Shown: positions 27,004-39,104, counted from the stretch's first letter. The stretch: 43,720 bases of DNA from an uncultured Oxalobacteraceae bacterium (GCA_946478765.1 CAMLDH010000002.1:1-43720), one strand, 5' to 3'. Translations and numbers: made by a program. Notes: generated from the sequence alone by a model not told the origin.

Positions 27004-27240
27004 ATGTTGCCCACCCCAGAAACAGTAAAAAGTTATATCGCCGCCGGTCTTGATTGTACCCATCTCGAAGTCGAAGGCGACGGCCAGCATTTCAATGCCG
27101 TCATCGTGTCGAATGCATTTGCCGGCAAACGTCCGGTGCAGCGTCACCAGTTGGTGTATGCAGCGCTCGGCGACCGCATGCGCGCCGAAATCCATGCGCT
27201 GTCGATGAAGACATTGACCCCCGAAGAATTCCAACAATAA
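27004..27240 (+). CDS. ibaG: BolA-family protein IbaG
   Basis: The 78-residue protein has the BolA class II KH-like fold: GDGQHFNAVIVSNAFAGKRPVQRHQLVYAALGD. BolA proteins work with monothiol glutaredoxins in Fe-S handling; IbaG is the type encoded beside murA. Length fits. It lies 15 bases before murA and is probably co-transcribed with it. Confidence 0.92.
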   Translation: MLPTPETVKSYIAAGLDCTHLEVEGDGQHFNAVIVSNAFAGKRPVQRHQLVYAALGDRMRAEIHALSMKTLTPEEFQQ

Positions 27241-28505
<1,265 letters not shown>

Positions 28506-28506
<1 letters not shown>

Positions 28507-29153
28507 TGCATCAACAACTCACGCTCGCGCTTTCCAAGGGCCGCATTTTTGAAGAAACCCTGCCGCTGCTGCAAGCGGCCGGCATCACGGTGACCGAGGA
28601 CCCGGAAACCTCGCGCAAGCTGATCCTGCCAACCAGCAATCCGAATGTCCGCGTGATCATCGTACGCGCGTCCGACGTGCCGACTTACGTACAATACGGC
28701 GCTGCCGATTTCGGCGTGGCCGGCAAGGATGTGCTGTATGAGCACGGTGGCGAAGGCTTGTACCAGCCGATCGATTTGACTATCGCCAAATGCCGCATGT
28801 CGGTCGCGGTGCCGACCGGTTTCGATTATGCGACCGCGGTGCGGCAAGGTGCGCGCCTGCGTGTTGCCACCAAGTACGTGCAGACGGCGCGCGAGCATTT
28901 TGCCGCCAAGGGCGTGCACGTCGACTTGATCAAGCTGTACGGCTCGATGGAACTGGCGCCGCTGATCGGCCTGGCCGATGCGATCGTCGATCTGGTCAGC
29001 ACCGGCAGCACGCTGCGTGCGAATAACCTGCATGAAGTCGAGCACATCATGGAAATTTCATCGCGCCTGGTGGTCAATCAGGCGGCATTGAAACTGAAGC
29101 GCGACAGCTTGCAGCCGATTCTCGACGCATTTGAACAAGCATCGAAAAAATAA
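28506..29153 (+). CDS. hisG: ATP phosphoribosyltransferase, short form
   Basis: The 215-residue catalytic subunit starts histidine synthesis by joining ATP and PRPP. The PRPP-binding segment is visible as [14 protein letters not shown]. The C-terminal regulatory domain of long HisG is absent, so it belongs to the HisG(S) form, which needs the HisZ regulatory subunit. hisZ is not in this window. Translation is probably coupled to murA. Confidence 0.97.
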
Positions 29154-29203
29154 CATTACGGGTGAAGAGCGCGGACGATGTCCGGCGCTCGATTGAGAAC
29201 AAC

Positions 29204-30517
29204 ATGGCAATTCATATTCGCAAGCTCGATTCAGGCAATCCGGATTTCAACGCGCAACTGTCCGCCGTGCTCGCATTCGAGGCGAGCGAGGACGAGGCAA
29301 TCGATCGTGCGGCGGCGCAGATTCTGGCCGACGTCAAAGTGCGCGGCGATGCGGCGGTACTGGATTACACCCATCGCTTCGATCGCGTGGACGCAGGCAG
29401 CGTTGCGGCACTCGAAATCGGGCGCGATGAATTGCATGCCGCTCTGAACCAGTTGTCCACGGTGCGCCGGGCCGCGCTGCAAGCAGCAGCCGACCGCGTC
29501 AGGATGTATCACGAACGGCAGAAGCAGGAATGCGGCGCCAATGGCTTCACCTATACCGAAGCCGACGGCACGCTGCTGGGACAGAAGGTCACGCCGCTCG
29601 ACCGCGTCGGCATTTACGTCCCCGGCGGCAAGGCAGCGTATCCGTCGTCGGTATTGATGAATGCAATCCCGGCCAAGGTCGCCGGCGTGCAGGAAGTCAT
29701 CATGGTGGTGCCGACACCGGCCGGCGTAAAGAATGAACTGGTATTGGCCGCGGCCGCGATTGCCGGTGTCGACCGCGTATTCACCATCGGCGGCGCGCAA
29801 GCGGTCGGTGCACTGGCGTATGGCACCGCGACGATTCCGCAAGTCGACAAGATCGTCGGCCCCGGCAATGCGTATGTTGCCGCCGCCAAGCGCCGTGTGT
29901 TCGGCACGGTCGGCATCGACATGATTGCCGGCCCGTCCGAAATCCTGGTTATTTGCGACGGCAGCACCGATCCGGACTGGATCGCGATGGACCTGTTTTC
30001 GCAGGCCGAACATGATGAGCTGGCGCAATCGATTTTGCTGTGCCCGGATGCCGCCTACATCGCACGCGTGGAAGGCAGCATCAACCGCCAGCTGGAAGAC
30101 ATGCCGCGCAAGGACGTGATCCGCACTTCGCTGACCGATCGCGGCGCCCTGGTCAAGGTGCGCGATATGGCGGAAGCCTGCGAGATAGCGAACATGATCG
30201 CGGCGGAACACCTGGAAATCTCCGCCGAGCATCCGCAACAATGGGCGGACCGGATTCGCCATGCGGGCGCGATGTTCCTCGGCCGTTTTTCTTCCGAATC
30301 GCTGGGCGACTACTGCGCCGGACCGAACCATGTGCTGCCGACCGCGCGCACCGCGCGGTTCTCCTCGCCGCTCGGTGTGTACGACTTCCAGAAGCGCTCC
30401 AGCATCATTCAGGTGAGCGAAGCAGGCGCGCAAACCCTGGGCAGGATCGCGGCTGAACTCGCGTACGGCGAGGGCTTGCAGGCGCACGCAAGATCAGCGG
30501 AGTACCGGTTGAAATGA
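29204..30517 (+). CDS. hisD: histidinol dehydrogenase
   Basis: The 437-residue zinc enzyme carries out the last two oxidations of histidine synthesis. Recognisable blocks are [23 protein letters not shown] (in part), [23 protein letters not shown], the zinc/catalytic region [11 protein letters not shown] and AAEHLEI. ATG 29204 ([15 protein letters not shown]) is preferred over GTG 29162, since it gives family length and a conserved start. The next gene is a DNA methyltransferase, not hisC. Confidence 0.97.
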   Translation: MAIHIRKLDSGNPDFNAQLSAVLAFEASEDEAIDRAAAQILADVKVRGDAAVLDYTHRFDRVDAGSVAALEIGRDELHAALNQLSTVRRAALQAAADRVRMYHERQKQECGANGFTYTEADGTLLGQKVTPLDRVGIYVPGGKAAYPSSVLMNAIPAKVAGVQEVIMVVPTPAGVKNELVLAAAAIAGVDRVFTIGGAQAVGALAYGTATIPQVDKIVGPGNAYVAAAKRRVFGTVGIDMIAGPSEILVICDGSTDPDWIAMDLFSQAEHDELAQSILLCPDAAYIARVEGSINRQLEDMPRKDVIRTSLTDRGALVKVRDMAEACEIANMIAAEHLEISAEHPQQWADRIRHAGAMFLGRFSSESLGDYCAGPNHVLPTARTARFSSPLGVYDFQKRSSIIQVSEAGAQTLGRIAAELAYGEGLQAHARSAEYRLK

Positions 30518-30536
30518 GCCAGCGACAGGTGTATCC

Positions 30537-31436
30537 ATGACATCCTGGCGCAATCGCGTATTCTGCGAAGATGCGCTGGCCGGCATGGCGCGCATCCCGG
30601 ATGGTGCGATCGATCTGATCGTCTCCGACCCGCCGTACGGGCTCGGCAAGGATTACGGCAACGATTCGGACAAGCGGGAGGCGGGCGCTTACCTGCGCTG
30701 GATGGAGCAGTGGATAGAGGCAGCATTGCCGAAGCTGAAGCCGAATGGCAGCCTGTACATTTTTTTGACGTGGCGCTATTCGCCGGAAGTGTTCGTGATG
30801 CTCAAGCAGCGCATGACGATGGTGAACGAAATCATCTGGGATCGCCGCGTTCCCTCAATGGGAGGGAGTACCCGCAGCTATACCTCGGTGCACGATACCA
30901 TCGGGCTTTTCGTCAAGCAAAAAGGCTACTATTTCGATCTTGATGCGATTCGGATTCCGTATGATGCCGAGACCAAGAAAGCCCGTTCGCGCTCGATCTT
31001 CGTTGGCTCGAAGTGGCTGGAAATGGGCTACAACCCGAAAGATGTGTGGAGCGTATCGCGCCTGCATCGTGAGCATCCTGAGCGTGCGGATCACCCGACC
31101 CAAAAGCCATTGGAAATTGTCGAGCGTATGATCAAGGCTTCCTGTCCGCCAGGCGGTATCGTTCTTGATCCATTTATGGGCACGGGCACCACGGCCGTGG
31201 CGGCGCAACGCTGTGGCCGTCAGTTTGTCGGTTTCGAGTTGAACCCTGCTTATTGCGAAATCATCGCTCGCCGTTTGCTGGCGCCCGAGGGGCAGTTGAC
31301 AGCGCAGAACAACCAGCCATCGGAGCCGGTGCGAGCCAAAATCACCGATATTGCAAAAGGCAAAAAAGGCAGGAAAAGTAAAAAAATTTCAGAAGAAACG
31401 CAACCGAATCCTGACCCGCACGTGCTTACTTTTTGA
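30537..31436 (+). CDS. beta-class DNA methyltransferase (N6-adenine or N4-cytosine)
   Basis: The 299-residue enzyme has motif IV DPPYGLG at 31-37, then a central target-recognition stretch (about 80-185), motif X HPTQKP at 186-191 and the AdoMet motif DPFMGTGTT at 211-219. This circular order (IV before I) defines the beta class, which includes CcrM and HinfI methylases. DPPY suits adenine methylation. No restriction enzyme gene is near, so it is a solitary enzyme. It sits 19 bases after hisD and just before hisC in the same direction. The tail is Lys-rich ([11 protein letters not shown]). Target site is unknown. Confidence 0.92.
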   Translation: MTSWRNRVFCEDALAGMARIPDGAIDLIVSDPPYGLGKDYGNDSDKREAGAYLRWMEQWIEAALPKLKPNGSLYIFLTWRYSPEVFVMLKQRMTMVNEIIWDRRVPSMGGSTRSYTSVHDTIGLFVKQKGYYFDLDAIRIPYDAETKKARSRSIFVGSKWLEMGYNPKDVWSVSRLHREHPERADHPTQKPLEIVERMIKASCPPGGIVLDPFMGTGTTAVAAQRCGRQFVGFELNPAYCEIIARRLLAPEGQLTAQNNQPSEPVRAKITDIAKGKKGRKSKKISEETQPNPDPHVLTF

Positions 31437-31459
31437 TCGCAACGAACCGCCACATTGAC

Positions 31460-32548
31460 ATGTCCTTAATCGAAAACATCATCCGCCCGGAAGTGCGCGC
31501 GCTCGCGGCCTACCACGTGCCGGATTCCACCGGCTTCGTGAAACTCGATGCGATGGAAAATCCCTACATCTTGCCGGAACAACTGCGCACCGAGTTGGGG
31601 CAGCGGCTCGCGGACGTCGCGATGAACCGCTATCCGGTCCCGTCCTATGCGGCACTGAAGGCCAAGATTTGCGCCAAGCTTGGCGTGCCTGCCGGCTTCG
31701 ATGTGGTTCTCGGCAATGGCTCGGATGAATTGATTTCCATGATCTCGGTTGCCTGCGCCAAGCCGGGCGCCAAGGTGCTGGCGCCGCTGCCGGGCTTTGT
31801 GATGTATGCGATGTCGGCCAAATTTGCCGGATTGCAGTTCGTCGGGGTACCGCTGAAAGCCGATTTTTCGCTCGACAAGGCAGCGATGCTGGCCGCGATT
31901 GCGGAGCACAAGCCGGCAATCACGTATCTTGCATACCCGAACAATCCGACCGCCAATCTGTTCGATGCCGACGACATGGTGGATATCATTCGCGCGGTTG
32001 GCGACAGCGGCGTCGTGGTTGCCGATGAGGCGTACCAGCCGTTTGCGCAAACCAGTTTCATGCCGCGCCTGCCGGAGTTCGATAACCTGATCGTGATGCG
32101 CACCGTGTCCAAGCTCGGACTGGCCGGCATTCGGCTCGGTTACATGTCCGCTGGGGCGGCATTGCTGGCAGAGTTCGACAAGGTGCGCCCGCCATACAAT
32201 GTCAACGTATTGACCCAGGCTGCGGCTGAATTCGTGCTCGACCATGTCGCTGTGCTGGATGCGCAGGCTGCGGCATTATGCGACGAACGGGCCAGATTAT
32301 CGGCAGCGCTGGCGGCTTTGCCGGGCGTCGAAGTCTTTCCGTCGGCCGCGAATTTTCTGCTGATTCGGGTGCAGGGAATGGGCAAAAGCGCCGATGATGT
32401 ATTCTCGGGGCTGCTAGAACGTAAAGTTCTGATCAAAAATGTGGGTAAAATGCATGCATTGTTGGAAAACTGCTTGCGCGTGACGGTCAGCACGCCCCAA
32501 GAGAACACCTTATTCCTTGATGCGCTAACCACATCGCTCGCATTGTAA
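31460..32548 (+). CDS. hisC: histidinol-phosphate aminotransferase
   Basis: The 362-residue PLP enzyme converts imidazole acetol phosphate to histidinol phosphate. The PLP lysine is Lys218 in [16 protein letters not shown], and the YPNNPTAN loop is at 159-166. ATG 31460 ([15 protein letters not shown]) is chosen; a TTG 27 bases earlier would overlap the methyltransferase end. Length fits the family. Confidence 0.96.
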   Translation: MSLIENIIRPEVRALAAYHVPDSTGFVKLDAMENPYILPEQLRTELGQRLADVAMNRYPVPSYAALKAKICAKLGVPAGFDVVLGNGSDELISMISVACAKPGAKVLAPLPGFVMYAMSAKFAGLQFVGVPLKADFSLDKAAMLAAIAEHKPAITYLAYPNNPTANLFDADDMVDIIRAVGDSGVVVADEAYQPFAQTSFMPRLPEFDNLIVMRTVSKLGLAGIRLGYMSAGAALLAEFDKVRPPYNVNVLTQAAAEFVLDHVAVLDAQAAALCDERARLSAALAALPGVEVFPSAANFLLIRVQGMGKSADDVFSGLLERKVLIKNVGKMHALLENCLRVTVSTPQENTLFLDALTTSLAL

Positions 32549-32569
32549 ATCCTGGTACCGCCTCTAAAC

Positions 32570-33166
32570 ATGTCTACCTCACGCGTTGCAGAAGTCACCC
32601 GTAACACCAACGAGACGCAAATCCGCGTCGCGATCAACATCGATGGCACCGGCCAGCAAAAGCTCAATACCGGCGTGCCCTTCCTCGATCACATGCTCGA
32701 TCAGATCGCGCGGCACGGCTTGATCGATCTGGATATCGATGCCAAGGGCGACCTGCATATCGACGCGCATCATACGGTGGAAGACGTCGGCATCACGCTT
32801 GGCCAGGCATTTGCCAAGGCCATGGGCGACAAGAAGGGCATCCGTCGTTACGGCCATGCGTATGTGCCGCTGGATGAAGCGCTGTCGCGCGTAGTCATCG
32901 ACTTTTCCGGTCGCCCCGGATTGGAATTCCATGTGCCGTTCAAGCGCTCGATGATCGGCACCTTCGATGTCGATCTGACGCACGAATTTTTCCAGGGCTT
33001 TGTCAATCACGCATTGGTGTCCTTGCATGTCGACAATCTGCGCGGCGAAAACGCCCATCATCAGTGCGAAACGGTCTTCAAGGCATTCGGCCGCGCATTG
33101 CGCATGGCCGCCGAACTGGATCCGCGCGCAGCAGGCACGATTCCTTCGACCAAAGGCAGCTTGTGA
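32570..33166 (+). CDS. hisB: imidazoleglycerol-phosphate dehydratase
   Basis: The 198-residue monofunctional enzyme dehydrates imidazoleglycerol phosphate. The manganese-binding His clusters are visible: [33 protein letters not shown] and HHQCE. There is no N-terminal phosphatase domain as in the E. coli fusion, so histidinol-phosphate phosphatase must be encoded elsewhere. It starts 21 bases after hisC. Confidence 0.97.
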   Translation: MSTSRVAEVTRNTNETQIRVAINIDGTGQQKLNTGVPFLDHMLDQIARHGLIDLDIDAKGDLHIDAHHTVEDVGITLGQAFAKAMGDKKGIRRYGHAYVPLDEALSRVVIDFSGRPGLEFHVPFKRSMIGTFDVDLTHEFFQGFVNHALVSLHVDNLRGENAHHQCETVFKAFGRALRMAAELDPRAAGTIPSTKGSL

Positions 33167-33185
33167 CCGCTTTTGAATTGATATC

Positions 33186-33824
33186 ATGAATAAAATTGTA
33201 GTGGTTGATTACGGCATGGGTAATTTGCGTTCGGTGGCGCAGGCATTGCGCCATGTCGCGCCCGAAGCGGATGTCCGCATTTCCGGCGACGTCGCCGACA
33301 TCCGGTCGGCCAGCCGCCTGGTATTTCCGGGCCAAGGGGCGATGCCGGATTGCATGCGTTGCCTAAGTGAATCCGGCTTACAGGACGCGTTGATGGAAGC
33401 CGCGCGCACCAAGCCCTTGCTCGGCGTGTGCGTGGGCGAGCAACTGCTGTTCGATTGGAGCGAGGAAGGCGACACGCCCGGCCTCGGATTGCTGCCTGGT
33501 AAAGTAGTGCGCTTCCGGCTCGACGGCCAATTGCAGGACGATGGTTCGCGTTTCAAAGTGCCGCAGATGGGCTGGAACCGCGTCAAGCAAACAGTGTCAC
33601 ATCCGCTGTGGAACGGAATCGCCGACGATAGCTATTTTTATTTCGTGCACAGTTATCATGCAGTGCCGGAAAATGTGGCGCATATAACGGGTGAGACCCT
33701 GTATGGTGCAGCGTTTGCTTGTGCGGTAGGACGAGATAATATTTTTGCGACGCAGTTCCACCCAGAAAAGAGCGCAAGCGCCGGCTTGCAACTGTATAAA
33801 AATTTTGTGCACTGGAAGCCTTGA
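33186..33824 (+). CDS. hisH: imidazole glycerol phosphate synthase, glutaminase subunit
   Basis: The 212-residue class I glutaminase feeds ammonia to HisF. The catalytic triad is Cys82 ([10 protein letters not shown]), His192 and Glu194 (QFHPEKS). Length fits. It lies 19 bases after hisB; in some Betaproteobacteria a MarC-type gene sits at this junction, which is not the case here. Confidence 0.97.
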   Translation: MNKIVVVDYGMGNLRSVAQALRHVAPEADVRISGDVADIRSASRLVFPGQGAMPDCMRCLSESGLQDALMEAARTKPLLGVCVGEQLLFDWSEEGDTPGLGLLPGKVVRFRLDGQLQDDGSRFKVPQMGWNRVKQTVSHPLWNGIADDSYFYFVHSYHAVPENVAHITGETLYGAAFACAVGRDNIFATQFHPEKSASAGLQLYKNFVHWKP

Positions 33825-33899
33825 TTTGGTGGGATAGCATGTTGTCCCGCCATGATTGATTTGCCTCACTAACCAACCCATAACATTCATAACGTAGCC

Positions 33900-34682
33900 A
33901 TGCTGCTCATACCTGCCATCGACCTCAAAGACGGTCATTGTGTGCGCCTGAAACAAGGCGATATGGAACAAGCCACCGTGTTTTCCGAAGATCCCGCCGA
34001 AATGGCACGACATTGGCTGATGCAAGGCGCGCGCCGTTTGCACCTGGTGGACTTGAACGGCGCCTTTGCCGGCAAGCCCAAGAATGAGGCGGCGGTCAAA
34101 TCCATCATCCAGGCGGTGCGCGCGTTCGCGATTGCGAACGACGTCGATGAAATCCCGATCCAGCTGGGCGGCGGCATCCGCGACCTCGACACGATCGAGC
34201 GCTATCTGGACGATGGCCTTTCCTACATCATCATCGGCACCGCAGCGGTCAAGAACCCCGGCTTTTTGCATGATGCGTGCAGCGCATTCCCCGGCCAGAT
34301 CATCGTCGGCCTCGACGCCAAGGACGGCAAGGTCGCGACCGATGGCTGGAGCAAATTGTCCGGTCATGAAGTGATCGATCTCGCGAAAAAATTCGAGGAT
34401 TACGGCTGCGAAGCGATCGTTTATACCGACATCGGCCGCGACGGCATGATGGGCGGCGTCAATATCGACGCCACAGTCCGGCTGGCGCAGAGCATGACGA
34501 TCCCGGTGATCGCGTCCGGCGGCGTGCACAACATCACGGATGTGGAGGCGCTGTGCGCGGTGCAGGACGAAGGCATTGAAGGCGTGATTTGCGGACGTTC
34601 GATTTATGAAGGCACGCTCGATTTGCGTCTGGCGCAGGAGCGCGCGGATGCATTGAGCGGCCTCGAGCAACCTGAAGAGTAA
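33900..34682 (+). CDS. hisA: ProFAR isomerase (HisA)
   Basis: The 260-residue TIM-barrel enzyme catalyses the Amadori isomerisation of ProFAR. Asp8 (PAIDLKDG) is the first catalytic acid and Asp in YTDIGRDG the second; the phosphate loops QLGGGIR and ASGGV are present. It starts 75 bases after hisH without a clear ribosome site, the widest gap in this part of the operon. hisF follows after two bases. Confidence 0.97.
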   Translation: MLLIPAIDLKDGHCVRLKQGDMEQATVFSEDPAEMARHWLMQGARRLHLVDLNGAFAGKPKNEAAVKSIIQAVRAFAIANDVDEIPIQLGGGIRDLDTIERYLDDGLSYIIIGTAAVKNPGFLHDACSAFPGQIIVGLDAKDGKVATDGWSKLSGHEVIDLAKKFEDYGCEAIVYTDIGRDGMMGGVNIDATVRLAQSMTIPVIASGGVHNITDVEALCAVQDEGIEGVICGRSIYEGTLDLRLAQERADALSGLEQPEE

Positions 34683-34684
34683 CC

Positions 34685-35449
34685 ATGACGCTGGCCAAAC
34701 GTATCATCCCCTGTCTCGACGTGACCGCCGGTCGCGTGGTCAAGGGCGTCAACTTCGTTGAATTGCGCGACGCCGGCGACCCGGTGGAAATCGCACGCCG
34801 CTACGACGAGCAAGGCGCGGACGAAATCACTTTTCTCGATATCACGGCGACTTCCGACGGCCGCGATTTGATCTTGCATATTATCGAAGCGGTGGCGTCG
34901 CAGGTATTCATTCCGCTGACAGTGGGCGGCGGTGTGCGCTCGGTCGACGATGTGCGCCGCCTGCTCAATGCCGGCGCCGACAAGATCAGCATCAATAGCG
35001 CCGCCATCGCCAATCCACAATTCGTCGCCGACGCAGCACAAAAATACGGCTCGCAATGCATCGTGATCGCGATCGACGCCAAGAACACCGGCGACAACAA
35101 GTGGGAAGTATTCACGCACGGCGGGCGCAAGCCGACTGGACTCGATGTGATCGAGTGGGCGCAGAAAATGGAACAACTGGGTGTCGGAGAAATTTTGCTG
35201 ACCAGCATGGATCGCGACGGCACCAAGGTCGGTTTCGACCTCGCGCTGACGCGCGCGGTATCCGATGCGATCAGCATTCCGGTGATTGCATCCGGCGGCG
35301 TCGGCGGCCTGCAGGATCTGGCGGACGGCATCCAGATCGGCCGCGCCGATGCGGTGCTGGCGGCCAGTATTTTCCACTATGGACAGCATACGGTGCAGGA
35401 AGCCAAGCAATTCATGGCGGCGCAGGGTATCCCGATGAGGCTGGCATGA
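34685..35449 (+). CDS. hisF: imidazole glycerol phosphate synthase, cyclase subunit
   Basis: The 254-residue TIM barrel joins PRFAR with ammonia from HisH. Asp12 ([13 protein letters not shown]) and the second catalytic Asp (VIAIDAKN) are visible, as are the phosphate-binding VGGGVRS and ASGGVGG loops. Length matches the family. It overlaps hisI by four bases (ATGA). Confidence 0.98.
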   Translation: MTLAKRIIPCLDVTAGRVVKGVNFVELRDAGDPVEIARRYDEQGADEITFLDITATSDGRDLILHIIEAVASQVFIPLTVGGGVRSVDDVRRLLNAGADKISINSAAIANPQFVADAAQKYGSQCIVIAIDAKNTGDNKWEVFTHGGRKPTGLDVIEWAQKMEQLGVGEILLTSMDRDGTKVGFDLALTRAVSDAISIPVIASGGVGGLQDLADGIQIGRADAVLAASIFHYGQHTVQEAKQFMAAQGIPMRLA

Positions 35450-35850
35450 GCATCAAGGCCAAATGGCTCAATGCGGTGAAGTGGGATGAGCACGGCTTGG
35501 TGCCGGTCATCGCGCAGGAAGTCGGCTCGAACGACGTGCTGATGTTTGCGTGGATGAACCGCGAAGCACTGGCGAAGACGGTGGATCTGGGGGAGGCCGT
35601 GTACTGGAGCCGTTCGCGCAAAAAGCTGTGGCACAAGGGCGAAGAATCCGGTCATGTCCAGAAAGTGCATGAAATACGCCTCGATTGCGACGAAGACGTG
35701 GTGCTGTTGAAAGTGGAGCAGGCCGATCGTATTGCCTGTCACACCGGGCGCCACTCCTGCTTTTTCCAGCGTTTTGAGGGCACGGCCAAGGACGGCCAGT
35801 GGGTGAGCGTCGATCCGGTCCTGAAAGACCCGGAAAACATATACAAGTAA
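35446..35850 (+). CDS. hisI: phosphoribosyl-AMP cyclohydrolase
   Basis: The 134-residue zinc enzyme opens the adenine ring of PR-AMP. Motifs [17 protein letters not shown], the DCDED metal site and the Cys ligands in [10 protein letters not shown] are visible. The start ATG at 35446 overlaps the hisF stop. The enzyme is separate from HisE, unlike the fused E. coli form. Confidence 0.97.
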   Translation: MSIKAKWLNAVKWDEHGLVPVIAQEVGSNDVLMFAWMNREALAKTVDLGEAVYWSRSRKKLWHKGEESGHVQKVHEIRLDCDEDVVLLKVEQADRIACHTGRHSCFFQRFEGTAKDGQWVSVDPVLKDPENIYK

Positions 35851-35912
35851 TTCCAAAAACAACGACAACCGAAGGTAAGGGCGCAGGTTTTTCAAGACCG
35901 GCGCCGCATGAG

Positions 35913-36281
35913 ATGAGTGATACATTAAAACGCCTGGCCGATATCATCGAATCGCGCAAACCCGCCAACGGCGGCGATCCCGCTACCTCCTATGTCGCGC
36001 GCCTGTTCGTCAAGGGCGATGACGCGATCCTGAAAAAAATCGGCGAAGAAGCGACCGAAACCGTGATGGCGGCGAAAGATGCGCGGGCCGACGGCGATAA
36101 GTCGAAAGTGCTCTACGAATGCGCGGATTTATGGTTTCACTCGATGATCATGCTGGCGCAGTTCGATTTGACGCCGCAGGATGTATTGAATGAATTGGTG
36201 CGGCGCGAAGGGATGTCGGGCATCGAAGAAAAAGCGAACCGCAAACTCGACGACCGCGAGCAGGCCGAGCAAAAAAAATAA
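35913..36281 (+). CDS. hisE: phosphoribosyl-ATP pyrophosphohydrolase
   Basis: The 122-residue all-alpha enzyme removes pyrophosphate from PR-ATP. The metal-binding helix [15 protein letters not shown] and the [13 protein letters not shown] helix are visible. ATG 35913 ([13 protein letters not shown]) is chosen because the open frame upstream runs into hisI and has no family similarity. The tail is charged ([10 protein letters not shown]). Confidence 0.96.
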   Translation: MSDTLKRLADIIESRKPANGGDPATSYVARLFVKGDDAILKKIGEEATETVMAAKDARADGDKSKVLYECADLWFHSMIMLAQFDLTPQDVLNELVRREGMSGIEEKANRKLDDREQAEQKK

Positions 36282-36307
36282 TTGGCTGAACCAGGTGGGA
36301 GAATACG

Positions 36308-36679
36308 TTGGATAACTGCATTTTCTGCAAAATCGCCGGTGGACAGATTCCATCGAAAGTCATTTACGACGATGACGATCTGATTGCGTTTCACGACATC
36401 AATCCTGCTGCACCGGTGCATTTTTTGATCGTGCCGAAGCAGCATATTCCGACCCTGGCCGATTGCACGGAAAGTCATGCGGCGTTATTGAGTAAAATGA
36501 TGCTGCTGGCGCCCAAATTGGCGCAGGAGCAAGGGTGCGGCTATCAGCGTGACGGCGACGGCAATGGTAGCGGCGGTTACAAGGCGCTGTTCAATACCGG
36601 GCCGGATGGCGGGCAAGAGGTGTACCACCTGCACCTGCATATCATCGGCGGGGCACGTCCGTGGCGCGGACTGCGCTGA
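36308..36679 (+). CDS. hinT: HIT-family nucleotide-binding hydrolase (HinT-like)
   Basis: The 123-residue protein has the histidine triad HLHLHIIGG near residues 107-115 and the N-terminal zinc-type CIFCKIAGG. HinT enzymes hydrolyse purine nucleoside phosphoramidates. The start is TTG: the product begins with Asp-Asn-Cys after it, GGGAG stands six bases upstream, and no in-frame ATG lies near. A hit gene after hisE and before tatA is the usual betaproteobacterial order. Confidence 0.94.
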   Translation: MDNCIFCKIAGGQIPSKVIYDDDDLIAFHDINPAAPVHFLIVPKQHIPTLADCTESHAALLSKMMLLAPKLAQEQGCGYQRDGDGNGSGGYKALFNTGPDGGQEVYHLHLHIIGGARPWRGLR

Positions 36680-36803
36680 TGCGGTGAATTCCGTCCGGCG
36701 TGCATTCCAGACACTTATCGCGTCAAATTAATTTCATCTGCGCTGTTTTAAATGGCGTATACACTGATACCAGGACGGTTTCGTCCGGCAAGGAGAATCA
36801 AAC

Positions 36804-37031
36804 ATGGGTTCATTTAGCATCTGGCACTGGCTGATTGTGCTGGTGATTGTCATGTTAGTGTTTGGCACCAAAAAACTCGGCAACATGGGTTCCGATCTCG
36901 GCAAGGCGGTCAAGGGTTTCAAGGATGGCGTGAAGGGCGAGGAAGAAAAACCTGTAGCGCAAAGCACACCGTCGCAAGTTGCGGACAAGACCACGATTGA
37001 CGTCGACGCGAAAGAGAAGACGAAGAGTTGA
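36804..37031 (+). CDS. tatA: Sec-independent translocase subunit TatA
   Basis: The 75-residue subunit has one N-terminal span (about residues 5-21, [17 protein letters not shown]), the FGTKKLG hinge and an amphipathic helix, then a charged tail. TatA polymerises to let folded proteins cross the inner membrane. AAGGAG precedes the ATG. It leads tatABC. Confidence 0.97.
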   Translation: MGSFSIWHWLIVLVIVMLVFGTKKLGNMGSDLGKAVKGFKDGVKGEEEKPVAQSTPSQVADKTTIDVDAKEKTKS

Positions 37032-37109
37032 TGGTGGCGCGTTGTGGGTGGTACGCGGTGTGTTACGTACGACTGAACGCGTCATCGTTGGCTTTTATCG
37101 TGCCCCGTC

Positions 37110-37613
37110 ATGATTGATCTCGGTCTTTCCAAACTTGCACTGATCGGCGTAGTGGCTCTGGTGGTTATCGGCCCCGAGAAATTGCCCAGGGTCGCCCGCA
37201 TGGCCGGCTCCTTGTTCGGCCGTGCGCAACGTTATATCAACGAAGTCAAATCCGAAGTCAGCCGCGAAATCGAACTCGACGAACTGCGCAAAATGCATAA
37301 GGATATGCAGGAAGCAGCCAGCGAGGTCGAACAAAGCATCGCGCAGAGCGTGGGACAGGTGGAAGGCGACTTGAATTCCGCCTGGAATGACAACGCCTTG
37401 CACAATCCTTTGCTGTCGATGCCGACGCCCGATCAGTTTGCAGTCAAAGTGAAGGATTTTCGCCGGAAAAAGCTGGCGCGCACTTCTTCAGTGCCTTCCT
37501 GGTTCAAAAAGCAGAGCGGCCACAAGACCCGCGTGATGTCCGGCGCGGCGCGGGTTGCGAAATATCGCCCGGCACGCGGCGCCGGCAAATCTCCCGCCTC
37601 TTTTTATGAATGA
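37110..37613 (+). CDS. tatB: Sec-independent translocase subunit TatB
   Basis: The 167-residue subunit has one N-terminal span, the GPEKLPRVAR hinge that separates TatB from TatA, and a long amphipathic helix (about 30-90), then a basic, low-complexity tail. It receives twin-arginine signals together with TatC. Confidence 0.97.
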   Translation: MIDLGLSKLALIGVVALVVIGPEKLPRVARMAGSLFGRAQRYINEVKSEVSREIELDELRKMHKDMQEAASEVEQSIAQSVGQVEGDLNSAWNDNALHNPLLSMPTPDQFAVKVKDFRRKKLARTSSVPSWFKKQSGHKTRVMSGAARVAKYRPARGAGKSPASFYE

Positions 37614-37658
37614 ATACTATTGTTATTGCGCGTGCAATGACTTACCGATCCTGCCGCA

Positions 37659-38420
37659 ATGACTGAAGAACAATCCCCAACCGGTAAAGAAGACAGTTTC
37701 ATTTCGCATCTGGTCGAGTTGCGCAATCGGCTCATGAAAGCGTCGGCCGCAATCATCGTCGTGTTTTTATGCATGATGCCGTGGGCCGGCCAGATTTACG
37801 ATTTTCTTGCCTATCCGATGATGGTGGCCTTGCCGGCAGGCAGCAAAATGATTGCCACCGGCGTGATTACGCCGTTTCTGATTCCAATCAAGGTCACATT
37901 GCTGGCCGCGTTTTTCGTGGCGTTGCCAGTGGTGTTGTACCAGGCATGGGCGTTCGTTGCGCCCGGCCTGTACGCGCATGAAAAGCGCTTGATTGCACCG
38001 CTGGTGGTGTCGTCGTCGGTACTGTTTCTGGCGGGCGTCGCGTTTTGCTATTTCATGGTGTTTGGCGTGGTGTTCAAGTTCATCAACAACTTCGCGCCGA
38101 AATCGATCTCCGTCGCACCGGATATCGAGAGCTATTTCAGTTTTGTGATGACGATGTTTATCGCGTTCGGCGTAACGTTCGAAGTGCCGATCGTGGTAAT
38201 CGTATTGGTGCGCATGGGATTTGTGACAGTGGAAAAGCTGAAACAGATACGCCCATATGTGGTTGTCGGCGCGTTTGTCGTCGCAGCCATTGTTACGCCG
38301 CCCGATGTGATGAGCCAACTGTTGCTGGCAGTGCCGTTATGCCTGTTGTATGAAGTCGGTTTGCTGGTGGCGCCCTTGTTTGCCAGAATGACGCGGGCAC
38401 CGGAAGAGACTGCTGGATAG
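37659..38420 (+). CDS. tatC: Sec-independent translocase subunit TatC
   Basis: The 253-residue protein has six predicted spans and starts with the cytosolic signal-binding segment SFISHLVELRNRL. The conserved FYxF-type region appears as VAPGLYAHEKRLIAPLV. It is the core receptor for Tat signals. A likely client is encoded nearby: the PetA signal (residues 10-13, GRRG). It converges with the DUF2461 gene, 12 bases apart, with no terminator seen. Confidence 0.97.
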   Translation: MTEEQSPTGKEDSFISHLVELRNRLMKASAAIIVVFLCMMPWAGQIYDFLAYPMMVALPAGSKMIATGVITPFLIPIKVTLLAAFFVALPVVLYQAWAFVAPGLYAHEKRLIAPLVVSSSVLFLAGVAFCYFMVFGVVFKFINNFAPKSISVAPDIESYFSFVMTMFIAFGVTFEVPIVVIVLVRMGFVTVEKLKQIRPYVVVGAFVVAAIVTPPDVMSQLLLAVPLCLLYEVGLLVAPLFARMTRAPEETAG

Positions 38421-38432
38421 GTGCGATGCGGT

Positions 38433-39104
38433 TTATTTCACTTGGCGCAGCCAGGTGATCAATGGATAGGCATCCTTGAATCCCGCGACCAATTCTTTTT
38501 CCAAGTCGGCCGGGATTTTCTTTTTCAGGCTGGTTTCTTTCCAGGCGATAAAACTCTTCAGCTTGATGTATTCGATATGCGGCACATCGGCGTCAAAGCC
38601 CTTTGGTGGACGCGTTAGTTTGCCTTCTTCCTGCAAGCCGCCGAATCCTTCTTTTATTTTCCTGTTCTTCAAGACTTTGCCGAATCCCGCTGCGTCCGCA
38701 ATAATATTCTGACGGATCGCGCGCAAACGGTCCGGTGGCGGCATGTATTCGCCGCCTGCAATCAGCAAGGTGCCGTTGGCATCGATGTGGAAGTAATAGG
38801 CAGGCCCGCCGCCCTGGTTCGGTCTTTTCAAGCCGCTGGCAGTGATTCCAGCCGAGAAGGTGGTTTTGTAGGGGCTCTTGTCATGCGAAAAGCGCATGTC
38901 GCGGTTGATGCGGAACAGCGCTTTTTTCGGATTGCATTCCGACACCGCGGGATCGAATTTGCTGATATCGGCGATGAGCCGGGTAACCAGTTCAAGAAAT
39001 TCCGCGCGCAAAATATCGTAGCGCGGCTTGTTCATCACAAACCACGCGCGGTTGTTGTTCTCCGATAATTCGGCCAAAAACTGCGTCAGATCGCGTATAT
39101 GCAT
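38433..39104 (-). CDS. DUF2461 (TIGR02453) family protein
   Basis: The 223-residue protein has the family blocks LAELSENNNRAWFVMNKPRYD, FRINRDMRFSHDKSPYKT and GGEYMPPPDRLRAIRQ. No signal peptide or span is seen. The family is widespread and of unknown function. It runs in the same direction as the protease gene, 45 bases downstream of it, and may share its message. Confidence 0.88.
   Translation of the reverse strand: MHIRDLTQFLAELSENNNRAWFVMNKPRYDILRAEFLELVTRLIADISKFDPAVSECNPKKALFRINRDMRFSHDKSPYKTTFSAGITASGLKRPNQGGGPAYYFHIDANGTLLIAGGEYMPPPDRLRAIRQNIIADAAGFGKVLKNRKIKEGFGGLQEEGKLTRPPKGFDADVPHIEYIKLKSFIAWKETSLKKKIPADLEKELVAGFKDAYPLITWLRQVK

Noticed and set aside
31433..31459. TTG start nine codons upstream for hisC
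   Set aside because: It overlaps the methyltransferase stop and adds residues not typical of HisC; the ATG at 31460 gives the usual start.
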